Origin: Streptomyces atratus
GTDB taxonomy: Bacteria > Actinomycetota > Actinomycetes > Streptomycetales > Streptomycetaceae
Assembly (NCBI RefSeq): GCF_014648655.1
Contig: NZ_BMRN01000001.1
Span: forward strand, 488,092 to 552,091
Length of the DNA stretch: 64,000 nt
Direction of reading: 5' to 3'
Positions 17,327 to 28,321 of this stretch are shown piece after piece; position 1 is the first letter of the stretch, and each line of letters begins with the position of its first letter. Below the pieces are notes generated by a model. That model saw only the letters and a list, made by a program, of their open reading frames with translations, searched no databases and was not told the origin of the DNA. The translations under genes and the position numbers were made by a program.

Positions 17327-18067
17327 CTACACCGTTTTCGCCGCCGCCATCGCCGCTCCCACGATGCCCGCGTTGTTCTGCAGCTCCGCCGGCACCATCT
17401 CGGCCCGTACATGTTCGATCAGCGGCAGGAACTTGTCGGCCTTGCGGCTGACTCCGCCGCCGATGATGAAGAGTTCGGGCGAGAACAGCATCTCCACATG
17501 GGTCAGGTACCTCTGCACCCGGTGCGCCCAGTGGTGCCAGCTCAGCTGCTCGTCCTCCTTGGCCTTGGTGGAGGCGTGCTTCTCCGCGTCGTGGCCGTTC
17601 AGCTCCAGGTGGCCCAGCTCGGTGTTGGGGACGAGCTTGCCGTCGATGAAGAGGGCGCTGCCGATTCCCGTACCGAGCGTCAGTACGATCACCGTCCCCT
17701 TGCGGCCGCGCCCCGCGCCGAACGCCATCTCCGCGATGCCGGCCGCGTCGGCGTCGTTCAGGACGGTGACGGGAAGGCCGAGTCTGTCGCCGAGCAGTCC
17801 GCGGGCGTCCCTGTCGATCCAGCCCTTGTCGACATTGGCCGCGGTGCGTGTGCAGCCGCTCGTGACGACGCCCGGGAAGGTGATGCCCACCGGGCCCGAC
17901 CAGTCGAAATGACCGACCACCTCGGCCACGCAATCGGCCACGTCCTTGGGCGTGGCCGGGTGCGGTGTCAGTACTTTGTGGCGCTCCTGCGCCAGGTCTC
18001 CGCGGTCCAGGTCCACGGGAGCACCCTTGATCCCGGATCCGCCGATGTCCACGCCGAAGATCTGCAT
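17327..18067 (-). CDS. ppgK: polyphosphate glucokinase
   Basis: The 246-residue protein of the ROK family phosphorylates glucose with polyphosphate (or ATP). It opens [16 protein letters not shown], the phosphate-1 motif, and has V-L-N-D-A-D-A-A-G with the catalytic Asp (about 107-115), [19 protein letters not shown] and I-I-G-G-G-V-S. ATG 18067 is favoured over GTG 18076 because TACCGT ends seven bases before it and the family starts there. Streptomyces enzymes of this type support glucose phosphorylation alongside glkA. It is followed by ispH on the same strand. Confidence 0.94.
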   Translation of the reverse strand: MQIFGVDIGGSGIKGAPVDLDRGDLAQERHKVLTPHPATPKDVADCVAEVVGHFDWSGPVGITFPGVVTSGCTRTAANVDKGWIDRDARGLLGDRLGLPVTVLNDADAAGIAEMAFGAGRGRKGTVIVLTLGTGIGSALFIDGKLVPNTELGHLELNGHDAEKHASTKAKEDEQLSWHHWAHRVQRYLTHVEMLFSPELFIIGGGVSRKADKFLPLIEHVRAEMVPAELQNNAGIVGAAMAAAKTV

Positions 18068-18074
18068 GCAGTCC

Positions 18075-18080
18075 ACGGTA
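18075..18080 (-). promoter_or_regulatory. ppgK: -10 box, leaderless ppgK
   Basis: TACCGT on the minus strand ends seven bases before ATG 18067 and no ribosome site is present. Confidence 0.55.
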
Positions 18081-18134
18081 CGGGCAGGTGGCCCGGCCCA
18101 CTTCCCGGAACGGGAAGCCGTCGGCAGGAAGCCG

Positions 18135-19115
18135 TCACTTCTCCACGAGCGCCGCGGCCTCGGCGCGCAGGTCGCGGCGGAGTTCCTTGGGCAGCGAGAA
18201 CGTGATGGACTCCTCGGCCGCCTTCACGATCTCCACGTCCTCGAAACCGCGCTCCGAGAGCCACGCCAGGACGCCGTCGACCAGGACCTCGGGAACGGAC
18301 GCGCCCGAGGTGACGCCGACCGTGGAGACACCCTCCAGCCAGGCCTCGTCGATTTCGTCGGCGAAGTCGACCAGATGGGCGTCGTTCGCACCGGCGCCGA
18401 GGGCGACCTCGACCAGGCGGACCGAGTTCGAGGAGTTCTTGGAGCCGACGACGATCACGAGGTCGGCGTCCGCGCCCATCTGCTTCACGGCGATCTGGCG
18501 GTTCTGCGTGGCGTAGCAGATGTCGTCGCTGGGCGGCGAGATCAGGAGCGGGAACTTCTCCTTGAGCGCGCCGACCGTCTCCATCGTCTCGTCGACGGAG
18601 AGCGTGGTCTGGGAGAGCCAGACGACCTTCGACGGGTCGCGCACCTCGACAGCGGCGACGTCCTCGGGGCCGTCGACCAGCGTGATGTGCTCGGGGGCCT
18701 CGCCGGAGGTGCCGATGACCTCCTCGTGGCCCTCGTGGCCGATCAGGAGGATGTCGAAGTCGTCCTGCGCGAAGCGGACGGCTTCCTTGTGGACCTTGGT
18801 GACCAGGGGGCAGGTCGCGTCGATCGTGGCGAGCTTCCGCTCGGCCGCCTCCTCGTGCACGGTCGGCGAGACGCCGTGCGCGGAGAACATCACGATCGAG
18901 CCCTCGGGGACCTCCGCCGTCTCCTCGACGAAGATCGCGCCCTTCTTCTCCAGGGTTTGCACGACGTACTTGTTGTGGACGATCTCGTGGCGCACGTACA
19001 CCGGGGAGCCGTACTGTTCCAGGGCTTTCTCCACAGCGATCACGGCACGGTCCACGCCCGCGCAGTAGCCACGGGGAGCGGCGAGCAGGACGCGGCGGGG
19101 TGTCGTAGCAGTCAT
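18135..19115 (-). CDS. ispH: 4-hydroxy-3-methylbut-2-enyl diphosphate reductase
   Basis: The 326-residue protein (IspH/LytB) is the last enzyme of the non-mevalonate pathway and makes IPP and DMAPP in the cytosol with a [4Fe-4S] cluster. The three cluster ligands are present: C18 in P-R-G-Y-C-A-G-V, C102 in [11 protein letters not shown], and C200 in D-I-C-Y-A-T-Q-N-R. The active-site H-E-I-V-H-N and S-A-H-G-V-S motifs are intact. I prefer ATG 19115 to ATG 19124 because TACGAT ends seven bases before it. It has its own promoter and is divergent from the permease gene. Confidence 0.97.
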   Translation of the reverse strand: MTATTPRRVLLAAPRGYCAGVDRAVIAVEKALEQYGSPVYVRHEIVHNKYVVQTLEKKGAIFVEETAEVPEGSIVMFSAHGVSPTVHEEAAERKLATIDATCPLVTKVHKEAVRFAQDDFDILLIGHEGHEEVIGTSGEAPEHITLVDGPEDVAAVEVRDPSKVVWLSQTTLSVDETMETVGALKEKFPLLISPPSDDICYATQNRQIAVKQMGADADLVIVVGSKNSSNSVRLVEVALGAGANDAHLVDFADEIDEAWLEGVSTVGVTSGASVPEVLVDGVLAWLSERGFEDVEIVKAAEESITFSLPKELRRDLRAEAAALVEK

Positions 19116-19122
19116 GCGTCCC

Positions 19123-19128
19123 ATCGTA
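19123..19128 (-). promoter_or_regulatory. ispH: -10 box, leaderless ispH
   Basis: TACGAT on the minus strand ends seven bases before ATG 19115, with no ribosome site. Confidence 0.55.
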
Positions 19129-19198
19129 AGGCCGAGCCGAACGCGCGGAAGATCGGCTCGGTCGCGAGACTGATGCGTACGCGATCGACGGAGGGCTC

Positions 19199-20587
19199 AT
19201 GTCGGGGACGGGCGGCGGCAGCGGCGGCGGGGTCACGGCGGCGAAGGGGGCGCACCGGGAGGAAGGCAGGCTGCGGCGGACACTCGGCTTCCGGGATCTG
19301 GTGGTCTACGGGCTCCTCTTCATCGCTCCGATGGCGCCTGTCGGCGTATTCGGCACACTCGATGCGAAATCGGACGGTGCGGTCGCGCTGGTCTATGTCG
19401 CGGCGACCGTCGTGATGGCGTTCACGGCCTTCAGCTACGCCCAGATGGTGCGGGTCGCCCCGTTGGCGGGCTCGGTCTTCGCGTACGCCCGCAAGGGGCT
19501 CGGGGAAGGGCCGGGGTTCATCGCCGGGTGGATGGCGATGCTCGACTATCTGCTGATCCCCGCGGTCGCCTATCTCTTCTCCGGGATCGCGCTGAACTCG
19601 CTCGTGCCGTCGGTGTCGAGGTGGGTGTGGACGGCGCTCGCGGTCGTCATCACCACGCTGCTCAATCTCTGGGGTGTACGGGCTGCCGCCCGGGTCGGCT
19701 TCGCGGTGCTCGCGATGGAGATCGCGGTGCTGCTGGTGTTCCTGGTGTCGGCGGTGGTGGTTCTTGTACGGGACGGGGCGCAGCGCGGCTGGCTGACCCC
19801 GCTCACCGGCGATTCCGGCTTCTCCGCTTCGGCGGTGCTGGGGGCGGTGTCGGTGGCCGTGCTGTCGTATCTGGGCTTCGACGCGATCGCCTCGTTCGCG
19901 GAGGAGGTGACGGGGGGCTCGTCGGAGGTGGCGCGTGCGGTGCTGTTCTGTCTGGTGCTCGCGGGTGCGCTGTTCGTGGCGCAGGGGTATCTGGCAGCGC
20001 TGCTGGAGCCGATGACATCGGCGGAGCTGGCCGCCGATCCGGCCGCGCAGGGGTCGGCGTTCTACGACACGGTGGACTTTGCGGTCGGGACCTGGCTGCA
20101 CGATCTGGTGGCGGTCAGCAAGGCGATCGGGGCGGCCTTCGCGGCACTGGCCGGGCAGGCGGCCGCGGGGCGGCTGCTGTTCGCGATGGCCAGGGAGCGG
20201 CGGCTGCCCCTGCTGCTGTCCAAGGTCGACCCGCGGTCCGGGGTGCCGCGGGTCGCGATCCTGCTCGCCGCGACGGTGACGCTGGTGGCGGCGGTGTGGG
20301 CGGCCCGGCGCGCCGACGGTCTCGACCGTCTGGTTTCGGTCGTCGACATCGGTGCGCTGACGGCGTTCGTGCTGCTGCACGCGTCGGTGGTCGGCTGGTT
20401 CGCCGTACGCCGGATGGAGGGGCCGCCCAGCTGGTGGCGGCATGTGCTGGTGCCGGTGGTGGGTGCGGGGGTGCTGATCGCGGTGATCGTGGAGGCGGCC
20501 GCGAGCGCTCAGGTGGTGGGGGTGTGCTGGCTGGGGGTGGGGCTGGCGGTACTGGCGGCGCAGCGGTGGCGGGGCCCGGCTGTGTAG
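19199..20587 (+). CDS. APC-family amino-acid permease
   Basis: The 462-residue protein has about twelve hydrophobic segments. After a Gly-rich head it shows [19 protein letters not shown], the first helix of the amino acid-polyamine-organocation superfamily, and [22 protein letters not shown], typical of its second to third helices. It should import an amino acid or amine across the plasma membrane; the substrate is not readable. GGAGGG lies upstream of ATG 19199. It sits between divergent ispH and xseA as in other Streptomyces. Confidence 0.9.
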   Translation: MSGTGGGSGGGVTAAKGAHREEGRLRRTLGFRDLVVYGLLFIAPMAPVGVFGTLDAKSDGAVALVYVAATVVMAFTAFSYAQMVRVAPLAGSVFAYARKGLGEGPGFIAGWMAMLDYLLIPAVAYLFSGIALNSLVPSVSRWVWTALAVVITTLLNLWGVRAAARVGFAVLAMEIAVLLVFLVSAVVVLVRDGAQRGWLTPLTGDSGFSASAVLGAVSVAVLSYLGFDAIASFAEEVTGGSSEVARAVLFCLVLAGALFVAQGYLAALLEPMTSAELAADPAAQGSAFYDTVDFAVGTWLHDLVAVSKAIGAAFAALAGQAAAGRLLFAMARERRLPLLLSKVDPRSGVPRVAILLAATVTLVAAVWAARRADGLDRLVSVVDIGALTAFVLLHASVVGWFAVRRMEGPPSWWRHVLVPVVGAGVLIAVIVEAAASAQVVGVCWLGVGLAVLAAQRWRGPAV

Positions 20588-20614
20588 GGCTGCCTTGTTG
20601 TCCGTGCCGGCGGA

Positions 20615-20620
20615 TACGCT
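20615..20620 (+). promoter_or_regulatory. xseA: -10 box, leaderless xseA
   Basis: TACGCT ends seven bases before ATG 20628; no ribosome site is visible. Confidence 0.5.
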
Positions 20621-20627
20621 CGCTCGC

Positions 20628-21839
20628 ATGGCTCTCAATACGTCCGCGGAAGCCCCGCTGCCCGTCGGTGAAGTGTCACGGCTCATCGGCGGATGGATCG
20701 ACCGGCTCGGGGCCGTCTGGGTCGAGGGGCAGATCACCCAGCTGTCGCGGCGGCCGGGCGCCGGGGTGGTGTTCCTGACGCTGCGCGACCCGTCGCACGA
20801 CATCTCGGTGAGCGTGACCTGCTTCCGGCAGGTCTTCGACCGGATCGCGGATGTCGTGACGGAGGGAGCGCGGGTCGTCGTGCTCGCCAAGCCCGAGTGG
20901 TACGCGCCGCGCGGCCAGCTGTCCCTGCGGGCCACGGAGATACGGCCGGTCGGCATCGGTGAGCTGCTGGTCCGGCTTGAGCAGCTCAAGAAGTCGCTGG
21001 CCTCGGAGGGGCTCTTCGCGCTCGACCGGAAGAAGCCGCTGCCGTTCCTGCCGCAGCTGATCGGACTGGTCTGCGGCCGGGCCTCGGCGGCCGAGCGCGA
21101 CGTCCTGGAGAACGCGCGGCGGCGGTGGCCCGCGGTCCGGTTCGAGGTGCGCAACACGGCGGTGCAGGGGGTGCACGCGGTGAATCAGGTCGTCCAGGCC
21201 GTGAAGGAGCTGGACGACCTCCCGGACGTCGACGTGATCGTGGTGGCGCGGGGTGGCGGCAGTGTGGAGGATCTGCTGCCGTTCTCGGACGAGCAGCTGA
21301 TCCGTACGGTCGCCGCGTGCCGTACGCCGGTGGTGTCGGCGATCGGTCATGAGCCGGACTCCCCGCTGCTCGACCTGGTCGCGGATCTGCGGGCCTCCAC
21401 TCCGACGGATGCGGCGAAGAAGGTCGTGCCCGATGTGGGCGAGGAGCTGGACCGGGTGCAGCAGCTGCGGGACCGTGCGCTGCGGACGGTACGGGGGCTG
21501 CTGGACCGGGAGGAGCGGGGGCTGGCGCATGCGCTGGGCCGGCCGGCGATGGAGTATCCCCAGCGGATGGTGGACGAACGGGCGTCGGAGATCGATGCGC
21601 TGATCGGGCGGGGCCGGCGGGTGCTGGGGCATCTGCTGGACCGGGCGGACTCGGAGCTCGCCCATACCCGGGCGCGGGTGGTCGCGTTGTCGCCCGCGGC
21701 GACGCTGGAGCGCGGGTATGCCGTGCTGCAGCGGGCGGACGGCCATGTGGTGCGGGCTCCCGCGGACGCGGGGGCGCCGGGCGATGTGCTTCGGGCGCGG
21801 GTTTCGGGGGGCGAGTTCGCGGTGCGGGTGAGCGAGTGA
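20628..21839 (+). CDS. xseA: exodeoxyribonuclease VII large subunit
   Basis: The 403-residue protein is the catalytic subunit of exonuclease VII, which degrades single-stranded DNA. It has the N-terminal OB domain ([21 protein letters not shown]), the core [13 protein letters not shown] and [18 protein letters not shown], the S-A-I-G-H-E-x-D-x-x-L-x-D motif and a coiled C-terminal part ending [10 protein letters not shown]. The first residue is placed at ATG 20628, which follows a -10 box; the frame to 20595 lacks any start signal. xseB follows after 113 bp with its own -10 box. Confidence 0.96.
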   Translation: MALNTSAEAPLPVGEVSRLIGGWIDRLGAVWVEGQITQLSRRPGAGVVFLTLRDPSHDISVSVTCFRQVFDRIADVVTEGARVVVLAKPEWYAPRGQLSLRATEIRPVGIGELLVRLEQLKKSLASEGLFALDRKKPLPFLPQLIGLVCGRASAAERDVLENARRRWPAVRFEVRNTAVQGVHAVNQVVQAVKELDDLPDVDVIVVARGGGSVEDLLPFSDEQLIRTVAACRTPVVSAIGHEPDSPLLDLVADLRASTPTDAAKKVVPDVGEELDRVQQLRDRALRTVRGLLDREERGLAHALGRPAMEYPQRMVDERASEIDALIGRGRRVLGHLLDRADSELAHTRARVVALSPAATLERGYAVLQRADGHVVRAPADAGAPGDVLRARVSGGEFAVRVSE

Positions 21840-21939
21840 GGGAGCGGGGGTTCGGTGCGGGGCGGGCGAGGCGGACGGGCGCCGAGGCGGCGCGAAAGCG
21901 ATGACGGGCGAGGCAGGAGGCTCCTGATGGGACGGAACG

Positions 21940-21945
21940 TAGGGT
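21940..21945 (+). promoter_or_regulatory. xseB: -10 box, leaderless xseB
   Basis: TAGGGT ends seven bases before ATG 21953. Confidence 0.45.
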
Positions 21946-21952
21946 GGGGCGC

Positions 21953-22219
21953 ATGACGGACGACGGGACTACGACGGCTGGTGCCGCGGGCACGCTCGGA
22001 TACGAGCAGGCCCGTGACGAGCTGATCGAGGTGGTACGCCGCCTGGAGGCGGGCGGTACGACGCTGGAGGAGTCCCTCGCGCTGTGGGAGCGGGGCGAGG
22101 AGCTGGCGAAGGTGTGCCGGCACTGGCTGGAAGGCGCGCGCGCACGGCTGGACGCGGCCCTGGCGGGGCCGGCCGACCTCCAGGAGAGCGGCGGCGGCAC
22201 GACAGCCGACAACGGCTGA
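21953..22219 (+). CDS. xseB: exodeoxyribonuclease VII small subunit
   Basis: The 88-residue protein has the XseB helical hairpin: L-G-Y-E-Q-A-R-D-E-L-I-E-V-V-R-R-L-E-A-G-G-T-T-L-E-E-S-L-A-L-W-E-R-G-E-E-L. Several copies coat the coiled-coil arms of XseA. The length is usual for the family. A GTG at 21944 in the same frame is less likely because it overlaps the -10 box. Confidence 0.95.
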   Translation: MTDDGTTTAGAAGTLGYEQARDELIEVVRRLEAGGTTLEESLALWERGEELAKVCRHWLEGARARLDAALAGPADLQESGGGTTADNG

Positions 22220-22242
22220 GGCCTCCCCGACTTCCCCGGCTC

Positions 22243-22280
22243 TCCGGCTTTCCGGCTTTCCGGCTTTCCGGCTTTCCGGA
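22243..22280. repeat. 8-bp tandem repeat
   Basis: TCCGGCTT is repeated four times without a mismatch, followed by a partial unit. It starts 24 bp after the xseB stop. Confidence 0.95.
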
Positions 22281-22316
22281 CGAGGCCGACCACGGCGACG
22301 CGGGCGGGCGGCAGGC

Positions 22317-22379
22317 GGCAGACGGCAGACGGCAGACGGCAGACGGCAGACGGCAGACGGCAGACGGCAGACGGCAGAC
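22317..22379. repeat. 7-bp tandem repeat, nine perfect copies
   Basis: GGCAGAC is repeated nine times without interruption. The unit length is not a multiple of three, and no gene covers the array, so it does not look like protein-coding repeat. Confidence 0.97.
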
Positions 22380-22453
22380 GCGATCGGAGCCCTTGCCGGC
22401 GAATGGCACAAGAGGCCCGCGCTGTGGAACAGATCACTCCCTTCCACTTTTAG

Positions 22454-22483
22454 TTGAAAGTTAACCTACCTCTCCCGTAGCGT
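22454..22483 (+). promoter_or_regulatory. nitroreductase promoter
   Basis: TTGAAA (22454-22459), an 18-bp spacer and TAGCGT (22478-22483). The -35 lies within an AT-rich imperfect inverted repeat TAGTTGA...GTTAACCTA, a possible operator for a MarR- or HxlR-type repressor. Confidence 0.55.
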
Positions 22484-22531
22484 GGCCGTCGTTGCTTGAT
22501 CCCCGTGTACGCCCGGAAGGTAAAACGCAAG

Positions 22532-23122
22532 ATGTCCCTCGTTCTTGACCCCGCCGCCCAGGACCTCCTCTTCCGTGAGGCCCGCACCGCCAACACCTTC
22601 ACCGACGAGCCGGTGACCGAGGAGCAGGTCCAGGCGATCTACGACCTGGTCAAGTACGGCCCCACCGCGTTCAACCAGTCGCCGCTGCGCGTCGTCCTGG
22701 TCCGCTCCGACGACGCCCGTGCGCGCCTCGTCAAGCACATGGCCGAGGGCAACCAGCCGAAGACCTCGACCGCCCCGCTGGTCGCCATCCTGGTCGCCGA
22801 CAACGAGTTCCACGAGGAGCTCCCGGCCCTGATGCCGCACTTCCCGCAGGCCAAGGACGCGTTCTTCTCCGAGCGCCCGGTCCGCGAGTCGTCCGCCGCC
22901 CTCAACGGTGCGCTGCAGGCCGCGTACTTCATCATCGGCGTCCGCGCCGCCGGCCTCGCCGCGGGCCCGATGACCGGCTACGACGCCGCGGGCATCGAGA
23001 AGGAGTTCCTGGACGGCGACCACAAGGTGCTGATGGTCGTGAACATCGGCAAGCCGGGCGAGGACGCCTGGTTCCCGCGTCTGCCGCGCCTCGCCTACGA
23101 CGAGGTCATCACGACCGTCTGA
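22532..23122 (+). CDS. malonic semialdehyde reductase (RutE/HadB-type nitroreductase)
   Basis: The 196-residue flavoprotein matches the RutE-like nitroreductase family: R-T-A-N-T-F-T-D-E-P-V-T-E-E-Q-V, V-K-Y-G-P-T-A-F-N-Q-S-P-L-R, L-N-G-A-L-Q-A-A-Y-F-I-I-G-V-R-A-A-G-L-A-A-G-P-M-T-G-Y-D. It should use FMN and NAD(P)H to reduce malonic semialdehyde or related electrophiles. ATG 22532 has GGAAGG upstream; the frame to 22496 would start inside the promoter leader. It stands alone between repeats and a very strong terminator. Confidence 0.92.
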   Translation: MSLVLDPAAQDLLFREARTANTFTDEPVTEEQVQAIYDLVKYGPTAFNQSPLRVVLVRSDDARARLVKHMAEGNQPKTSTAPLVAILVADNEFHEELPALMPHFPQAKDAFFSERPVRESSAALNGALQAAYFIIGVRAAGLAAGPMTGYDAAGIEKEFLDGDHKVLMVVNIGKPGEDAWFPRLPRLAYDEVITTV

Positions 23123-23132
23123 CCGTCGCCAC

Positions 23133-23185
23133 GCGTACGGAGGAGGCCCTGGAGCGCTCGATGCTCCAGGGCCTCCTCCGTACGC
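23133..23185. terminator. 23-bp-stem bidirectional terminator
   Basis: A 23-base arm (23133-23155) is perfectly complementary to 23163-23185 around a 7-nt loop. It lies between the convergent nitroreductase and DUF4245 genes. Confidence 0.92.
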
Positions 23186-23216
23186 CGCGTACGAGGCAGA
23201 TGCCCCGTACAGGACA

Positions 23217-23735
23217 TCAGGACGACTTGAGTGCGGCGGCCATCTCCGCCAGCCGCTCCGTCGAGGCGGAACCCGTGACCACCGTGGTCGCACCCTTGTC
23301 CTGGCGCACGAGGGCGTCGTACTTCTCGCCCTTCCAGTGCTGCCAGGTCTCGCCCGCGACCTGCCGCGTACGCCCGGTGTCCTTGGCGTCCCGGCTGACC
23401 TCGGTCACATACTTCTTCGCCGGGGACGTGGACTGCTCCACCGCGACGTACTTGCCCTCCGGGTCCAGGAAGCCCAGGTGCCAGCCGTTGCCCGCCTTGC
23501 GGTCGTAACTGACCGAGGTCGGCTTCCACTCCTTGGCGAGTCCGTCCGGGGCGGCCACCGGGTACGGTGCCGCGCGCCGCGCCGTCAGGAGCTCCACCCG
23601 GTAGTCGACCGCCTTGACCGGGTTGGCGTTCTCGTCGTGCGGAATGAAGATGTAAACGAGCCCTGCCGCAGCGGAGACCACCGCCATCGACAGGAACATG
23701 TCCCGCACCGTCTGCTTGCCTCGCTTGCTAGCCAC
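23217..23735 (-). CDS. DUF4245 membrane-anchored protein
   Basis: The 172-residue protein has a short basic cytoplasmic head, R-D-M-F-L-S-M-A-V-V-S-A-A-A-G-L-V-Y-I-F-I-P as a single membrane helix (about 12-33), and an extracytoplasmic domain with V-D-Y-R-V-E-L-L-T-A-R-R, W-H-L-G-F-L-D-P and an ending T-V-V-T-G-S-A-S-T-E-R-L-A-E-M-A-A-A-L. This is the pattern of the actinobacterial DUF4245 family, whose function is unknown. It starts at GTG 23735 (M-A-S-K-R-G-K-Q). It lies divergent from the fructose bisphosphatase gene. Confidence 0.85.
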   Translation of the reverse strand: MASKRGKQTVRDMFLSMAVVSAAAGLVYIFIPHDENANPVKAVDYRVELLTARRAAPYPVAAPDGLAKEWKPTSVSYDRKAGNGWHLGFLDPEGKYVAVEQSTSPAKKYVTEVSRDAKDTGRTRQVAGETWQHWKGEKYDALVRQDKGATTVVTGSASTERLAEMAAALKSS

Positions 23736-23877
23736 GGGTCCATGGTCGCATTAGGCCTGGCGGGCCCGACCCGGGGGCAGCCCGCTCATACGTGACCCGG
23801 TCTGCTCATTCTGTCGACCTGACGATAGAGTCAGAGCACCCTCTTCCGGTCGTCGCCGTACAGAAAGGTGCGCTCCG

Positions 23878-24909
23878 ATGTCCGAGCATCATCTGCCGTC
23901 TCAGCTAGAGGTCTCCCCGGAGGCCCCCGACCGCAACCTCGCCCTGGAGCTGGTCCGGGTCACCGAGGCCGCCGCCATGGCAGCAGGGCGCTGGGTCGGC
24001 CGCGGCGACAAGATCGGCGCCGACGGCGCCGCCGTGAAGGCCATGCGGACCCTCGTCTCCACCGTCTCGATGAACGGCGTCGTCGTCATCGGTGAGGGCG
24101 AGAAGGACGAGGCCCCCATGCTGTTCAACGGCGAGCGCGTCGGTGACGGAACCGGTCCCGAGGTCGACATCGCCGTTGACCCGATCGACGGTACGACCCT
24201 GAACGCCAAGGGCATGCCGAACGCGATCGCCGTACTGGCCGCCGCCGACCGCGGCGCCATGTTCGACCCGTCCGCGGTCTTCTACATGGACAAGCTGGTC
24301 ACCGGCCCCGAGGCCGCCGACTTCGTCGACATCAATGCGCCTGTCTCGGTGAACATCCGCCGTGTCGCGAAGGCGAAGAACTCCGCCCCCGAGGACGTCA
24401 CCGTCGTCATCCTCGACCGCCCCCGCCACGACGGCATCGTCAAGCAGATCCGGGAGACCGGCGCCCGGATCAAGTTCATCTCCGACGGCGATGTCGCGGG
24501 CTCGATCATGGCCGCCCGCGAGGGGACCGGCGTCGACCTGCTCATGGGCGTCGGCGGCACCCCCGAGGGCATCATCTCGGCCTGCGCCATAAAGTGCCTC
24601 GGCGGTGTCATCCAGGGCAAGCTCTGGCCCAAGGACGAGGCCGAGCGGCAGCGCGCGCTGGACGCCGGGCACGACCTGGACCGGGTCCTGTCCACCGACG
24701 ACCTGGTCAGCGGCGACAACGTGTTCTTCGTCGCGACCGGCATCACGGACGGTGAGCTGATGCGCGGTGTGCGGTACCGCGCGGAAACGGCGACCACCGA
24801 GTCCATCGTCATGCGGTCCAAGTCCGGCACCATCCGGAAGATCGACTCGACCCACCGGCTGTCGAAGCTGCGCGCCTACAGCGCGATCGACTTCGACCGC
24901 GCGAAGTAG
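23878..24909 (+). CDS. glpX: class II fructose-1,6-bisphosphatase
   Basis: The 343-residue enzyme removes the 1-phosphate of fructose 1,6-bisphosphate in gluconeogenesis. Typical GlpX motifs are [38 protein letters not shown] (about 101-108), [12 protein letters not shown] and F-V-A-T-G-I-T-D-G. Start ATG 23878 follows a leader of about 40 nt downstream of a TAGAGT box at 23826-23831. A strong terminator follows. As in other actinobacteria, class II is probably the main FBPase. Confidence 0.96.
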   Translation: MSEHHLPSQLEVSPEAPDRNLALELVRVTEAAAMAAGRWVGRGDKIGADGAAVKAMRTLVSTVSMNGVVVIGEGEKDEAPMLFNGERVGDGTGPEVDIAVDPIDGTTLNAKGMPNAIAVLAAADRGAMFDPSAVFYMDKLVTGPEAADFVDINAPVSVNIRRVAKAKNSAPEDVTVVILDRPRHDGIVKQIRETGARIKFISDGDVAGSIMAAREGTGVDLLMGVGGTPEGIISACAIKCLGGVIQGKLWPKDEAERQRALDAGHDLDRVLSTDDLVSGDNVFFVATGITDGELMRGVRYRAETATTESIVMRSKSGTIRKIDSTHRLSKLRAYSAIDFDRAK

Positions 24910-24939
24910 GTCCCGTCCCCGAGGTTCGGGGAGCGGAAC

Positions 24940-24980
24940 GCGAAGAGGCGCCCCCGTGTGCGGTGGGGGCGCCTCTTCGC
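24940..24980. terminator. terminator after glpX
   Basis: GCGAAGAGGCGCCCCC pairs perfectly with the complementary arm 24965-24980 around a 9-nt loop. It separates convergent glpX and the whiB-like gene. Confidence 0.92.
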
Positions 24981-25033
24981 GGTACGGGACGCGGGGCATC
25001 GGTTCAGGCCGGCCCCGGCACCCCGTCGGCCGG

Positions 25034-25417
25034 TCAACCCGCCGCGGCTATGCGGCCCGCCGCGGCGGAGGAAGCGGACGACGCCTTGAGTTCCATCTCG
25101 CGCCGTCTGCGACGGGCGAGCACCACACGGCGCTCGGCGGCGGTGAGGCCGCCCCACACCCCGTACGGCTCCGGCTGTATGAGTGCGTGTTCCTGGCATT
25201 CGACCATCACCGGGCAGCGCGCGCAGACCCGCTTCGCGGACTCCTCGCGCGCGAGTCTGGCAGCGGTCGGCTCCTTCGAAGGGGCGAAGAACAGCCCGGC
25301 TTCGTCCCGGCGGCACACCGCCTCCGAGTGCCAGGGGCCGGCCTGGTCCTCCCGCACGGGGGTGCGCTGGGGAGGGAGGGCGGCGACCTGCAGGGGCTGA
25401 TGCGGCAGTTGCAGCAC
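25034..25417 (-). CDS. WhiB-family iron-sulfur transcription factor
   Basis: The 127-residue protein has the four WhiB cysteines C35, C65-x-x-C68 and C74, which bind a [4Fe-4S] cluster, then G-V-W-G-G (86-90) and a basic A-R-R-R-R-R-E tail for DNA binding. Such proteins act with the primary sigma factor in development and redox control. The GTG start has AGGAG six bases upstream. By its place between glpX and the class I fumarase gene it probably corresponds to the Streptomyces Wbl protein of that locus (WblI in my memory), which is inference. A decameric repeat lies about 145 bp upstream. Confidence 0.93.
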   Translation of the reverse strand: MLQLPHQPLQVAALPPQRTPVREDQAGPWHSEAVCRRDEAGLFFAPSKEPTAARLAREESAKRVCARCPVMVECQEHALIQPEPYGVWGGLTAAERRVVLARRRRREMELKASSASSAAAGRIAAAG

Positions 25418-25560
25418 GGTCTACTCCTGACGACGGCTTCGCGAGCGAGAGACGATGCAGCACTCCCTACCCGCTGTGCGCACGCCTATGCACTGAGTGT
25501 CACTCGATCCGGGCTGCGGAATTGGGGCCGGTCAGGAATATGGCTTGTTCTCGAAGGGGT

Positions 25561-25600
25561 TCGGAAGAGTTCGGAAGAGTTCGGAGCAGTTCGGAAGAGT
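25561..25600. repeat. four 10-bp repeats upstream of the whiB-like gene
   Basis: TCGGAAGAGT occurs at 25561, 25571 and 25591, and TCGGAGCAGT at 25581. Units are spaced by exactly one helical turn. They lie between the end of the DUF1707 gene and the start of the whiB-like gene. Confidence 0.85.
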
Positions 25601-25637
25601 TCATAGCAGGACGGACCGCGCCGTTCCCAGCCGGGTC

Positions 25638-26300
25638 CTAGCCGAGGTATTTGCGCAGCCGGTCCTGGAGATCCGCAATGAACTTCCCGCGCTTGGGCTT
25701 CGCCTCGACGCTGCCGAACACCGAATAGCCGTTGACGACCACCACCGGCGCTTCGGGGTCCGCGGATTCCAGTGTGGCGACTTCGAAATTGCCGAAGACG
25801 CCCGTGCCGCCCCCGCGCAGCGAGATGTTCTCGGGGACCTTGATCTCGACACTTCCGAAGATGGCGGTCGCATTGATCACCGTGAGCCTCTGACCGAAAA
25901 GCGCCTCGGTCAGATCGATCTCCACGCTGCCGAAGAGCGCAAAGGCGTTCGTACGGCCGCCGACCCGCCAACGGCCCTTGCGGGTGGAGCTGCTGAAGAT
26001 CGCCACCAGGTTCTCGGCCGGGCCCGTGGGGCTCTCGTGGCCGAGGGCGCCGGGCTCGGCGGCCGAGCGGGAGGCGCCCCCGGGGGCAGGCAGATCCCGT
26101 ACCAGCGGCTCCAGTTCGCCGATGGTCTTGGCGCGGTAGACCGCATCGACCCGCTCGGCGTGTTCCTCGGCGGTGAGCCGGCCCTCGGCCATGGCCTCGC
26201 GCAGGATGTCCGCGATCCGGTCACGGTCCGCGTCGGAGGCGCGGATACCGGCCGGCTCCGCCGGGGCTACGGGCTGCTGGGGGTGCTTTTCGAGGTCCAC
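25638..26300 (-). CDS. DUF1707 and LiaF-like C-terminal domain protein
   Basis: The 220-residue protein has an N-terminal DUF1707 (SHOCT-like) domain, I-R-A-S-D-A-D-R-D-R-I-A-D-I-L-R-E-A-M-A-E-G-R-L-T-A-E-E-H-A-E-R (about 19-55), and a C-terminal beta-helix like LiaF/YvqF with repeated F-G-S-V-E-I motifs (three copies, about 125-205). In LiaF the C-terminal domain senses cell-envelope stress, but here no membrane helices join the two parts. The GTG at 26300 is six bases after a TACGCT box, so the start is probably leaderless. Function unknown. Confidence 0.85.
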   Translation of the reverse strand: MDLEKHPQQPVAPAEPAGIRASDADRDRIADILREAMAEGRLTAEEHAERVDAVYRAKTIGELEPLVRDLPAPGGASRSAAEPGALGHESPTGPAENLVAIFSSSTRKGRWRVGGRTNAFALFGSVEIDLTEALFGQRLTVINATAIFGSVEIKVPENISLRGGGTGVFGNFEVATLESADPEAPVVVVNGYSVFGSVEAKPKRGKFIADLQDRLRKYLG

Positions 26301-26306
26301 CGGCCC

Positions 26307-26312
26307 AGCGTA
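26307..26312 (-). promoter_or_regulatory. -10 box, leaderless DUF1707 gene
   Basis: TACGCT on the minus strand ends six bases before GTG 26300. Confidence 0.5.
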
Positions 26313-26495
26313 CCCAAACGCGATAGATCGCGACTAGCCCCCACCGCGCCTCGCCGTGTCGCCCCCTCGTCACTCCCGTGCGGATGCCGAACTGAGCCTT
26401 ACCTCACAGCTTCGGCATCCGCGCGGCGTTCTACGCTGGTGGGTGCGCTGCCCAAGGGAGGGCAGCCGCTGTCTGCCGAGTGAGGAATGGCCGTA

Positions 26496-28166
<1,671 letters not shown>

Positions 28167-28321
28167 GCTGAGGCGTGCCGAGGCACGACAGGTACGGCCC
28201 CGCGGGGGCGTTCCGGCCGCATTCCACCGGCCGGGGCGCCCCCGCGGGCCGTTCCCACCCCAGCGGGCGTTGTCAGTGGGGGCGGCTGGATCGGGGGTCA
28301 TGACGACCCGCGCACACCACC

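Larger units (their letters stand above)
22220..22531. other. xseB-nitroreductase intergenic region with two microsatellites
   Basis: No gene is present. The interval holds an 8-bp tandem array, a 7-bp tandem array and the nitroreductase promoter, each listed separately. Confidence 0.8.

Noticed and set aside
22317..22379. Repeat array as CRISPR
   Set aside because: Units are seven bases with no spacers and no cas gene nearby.
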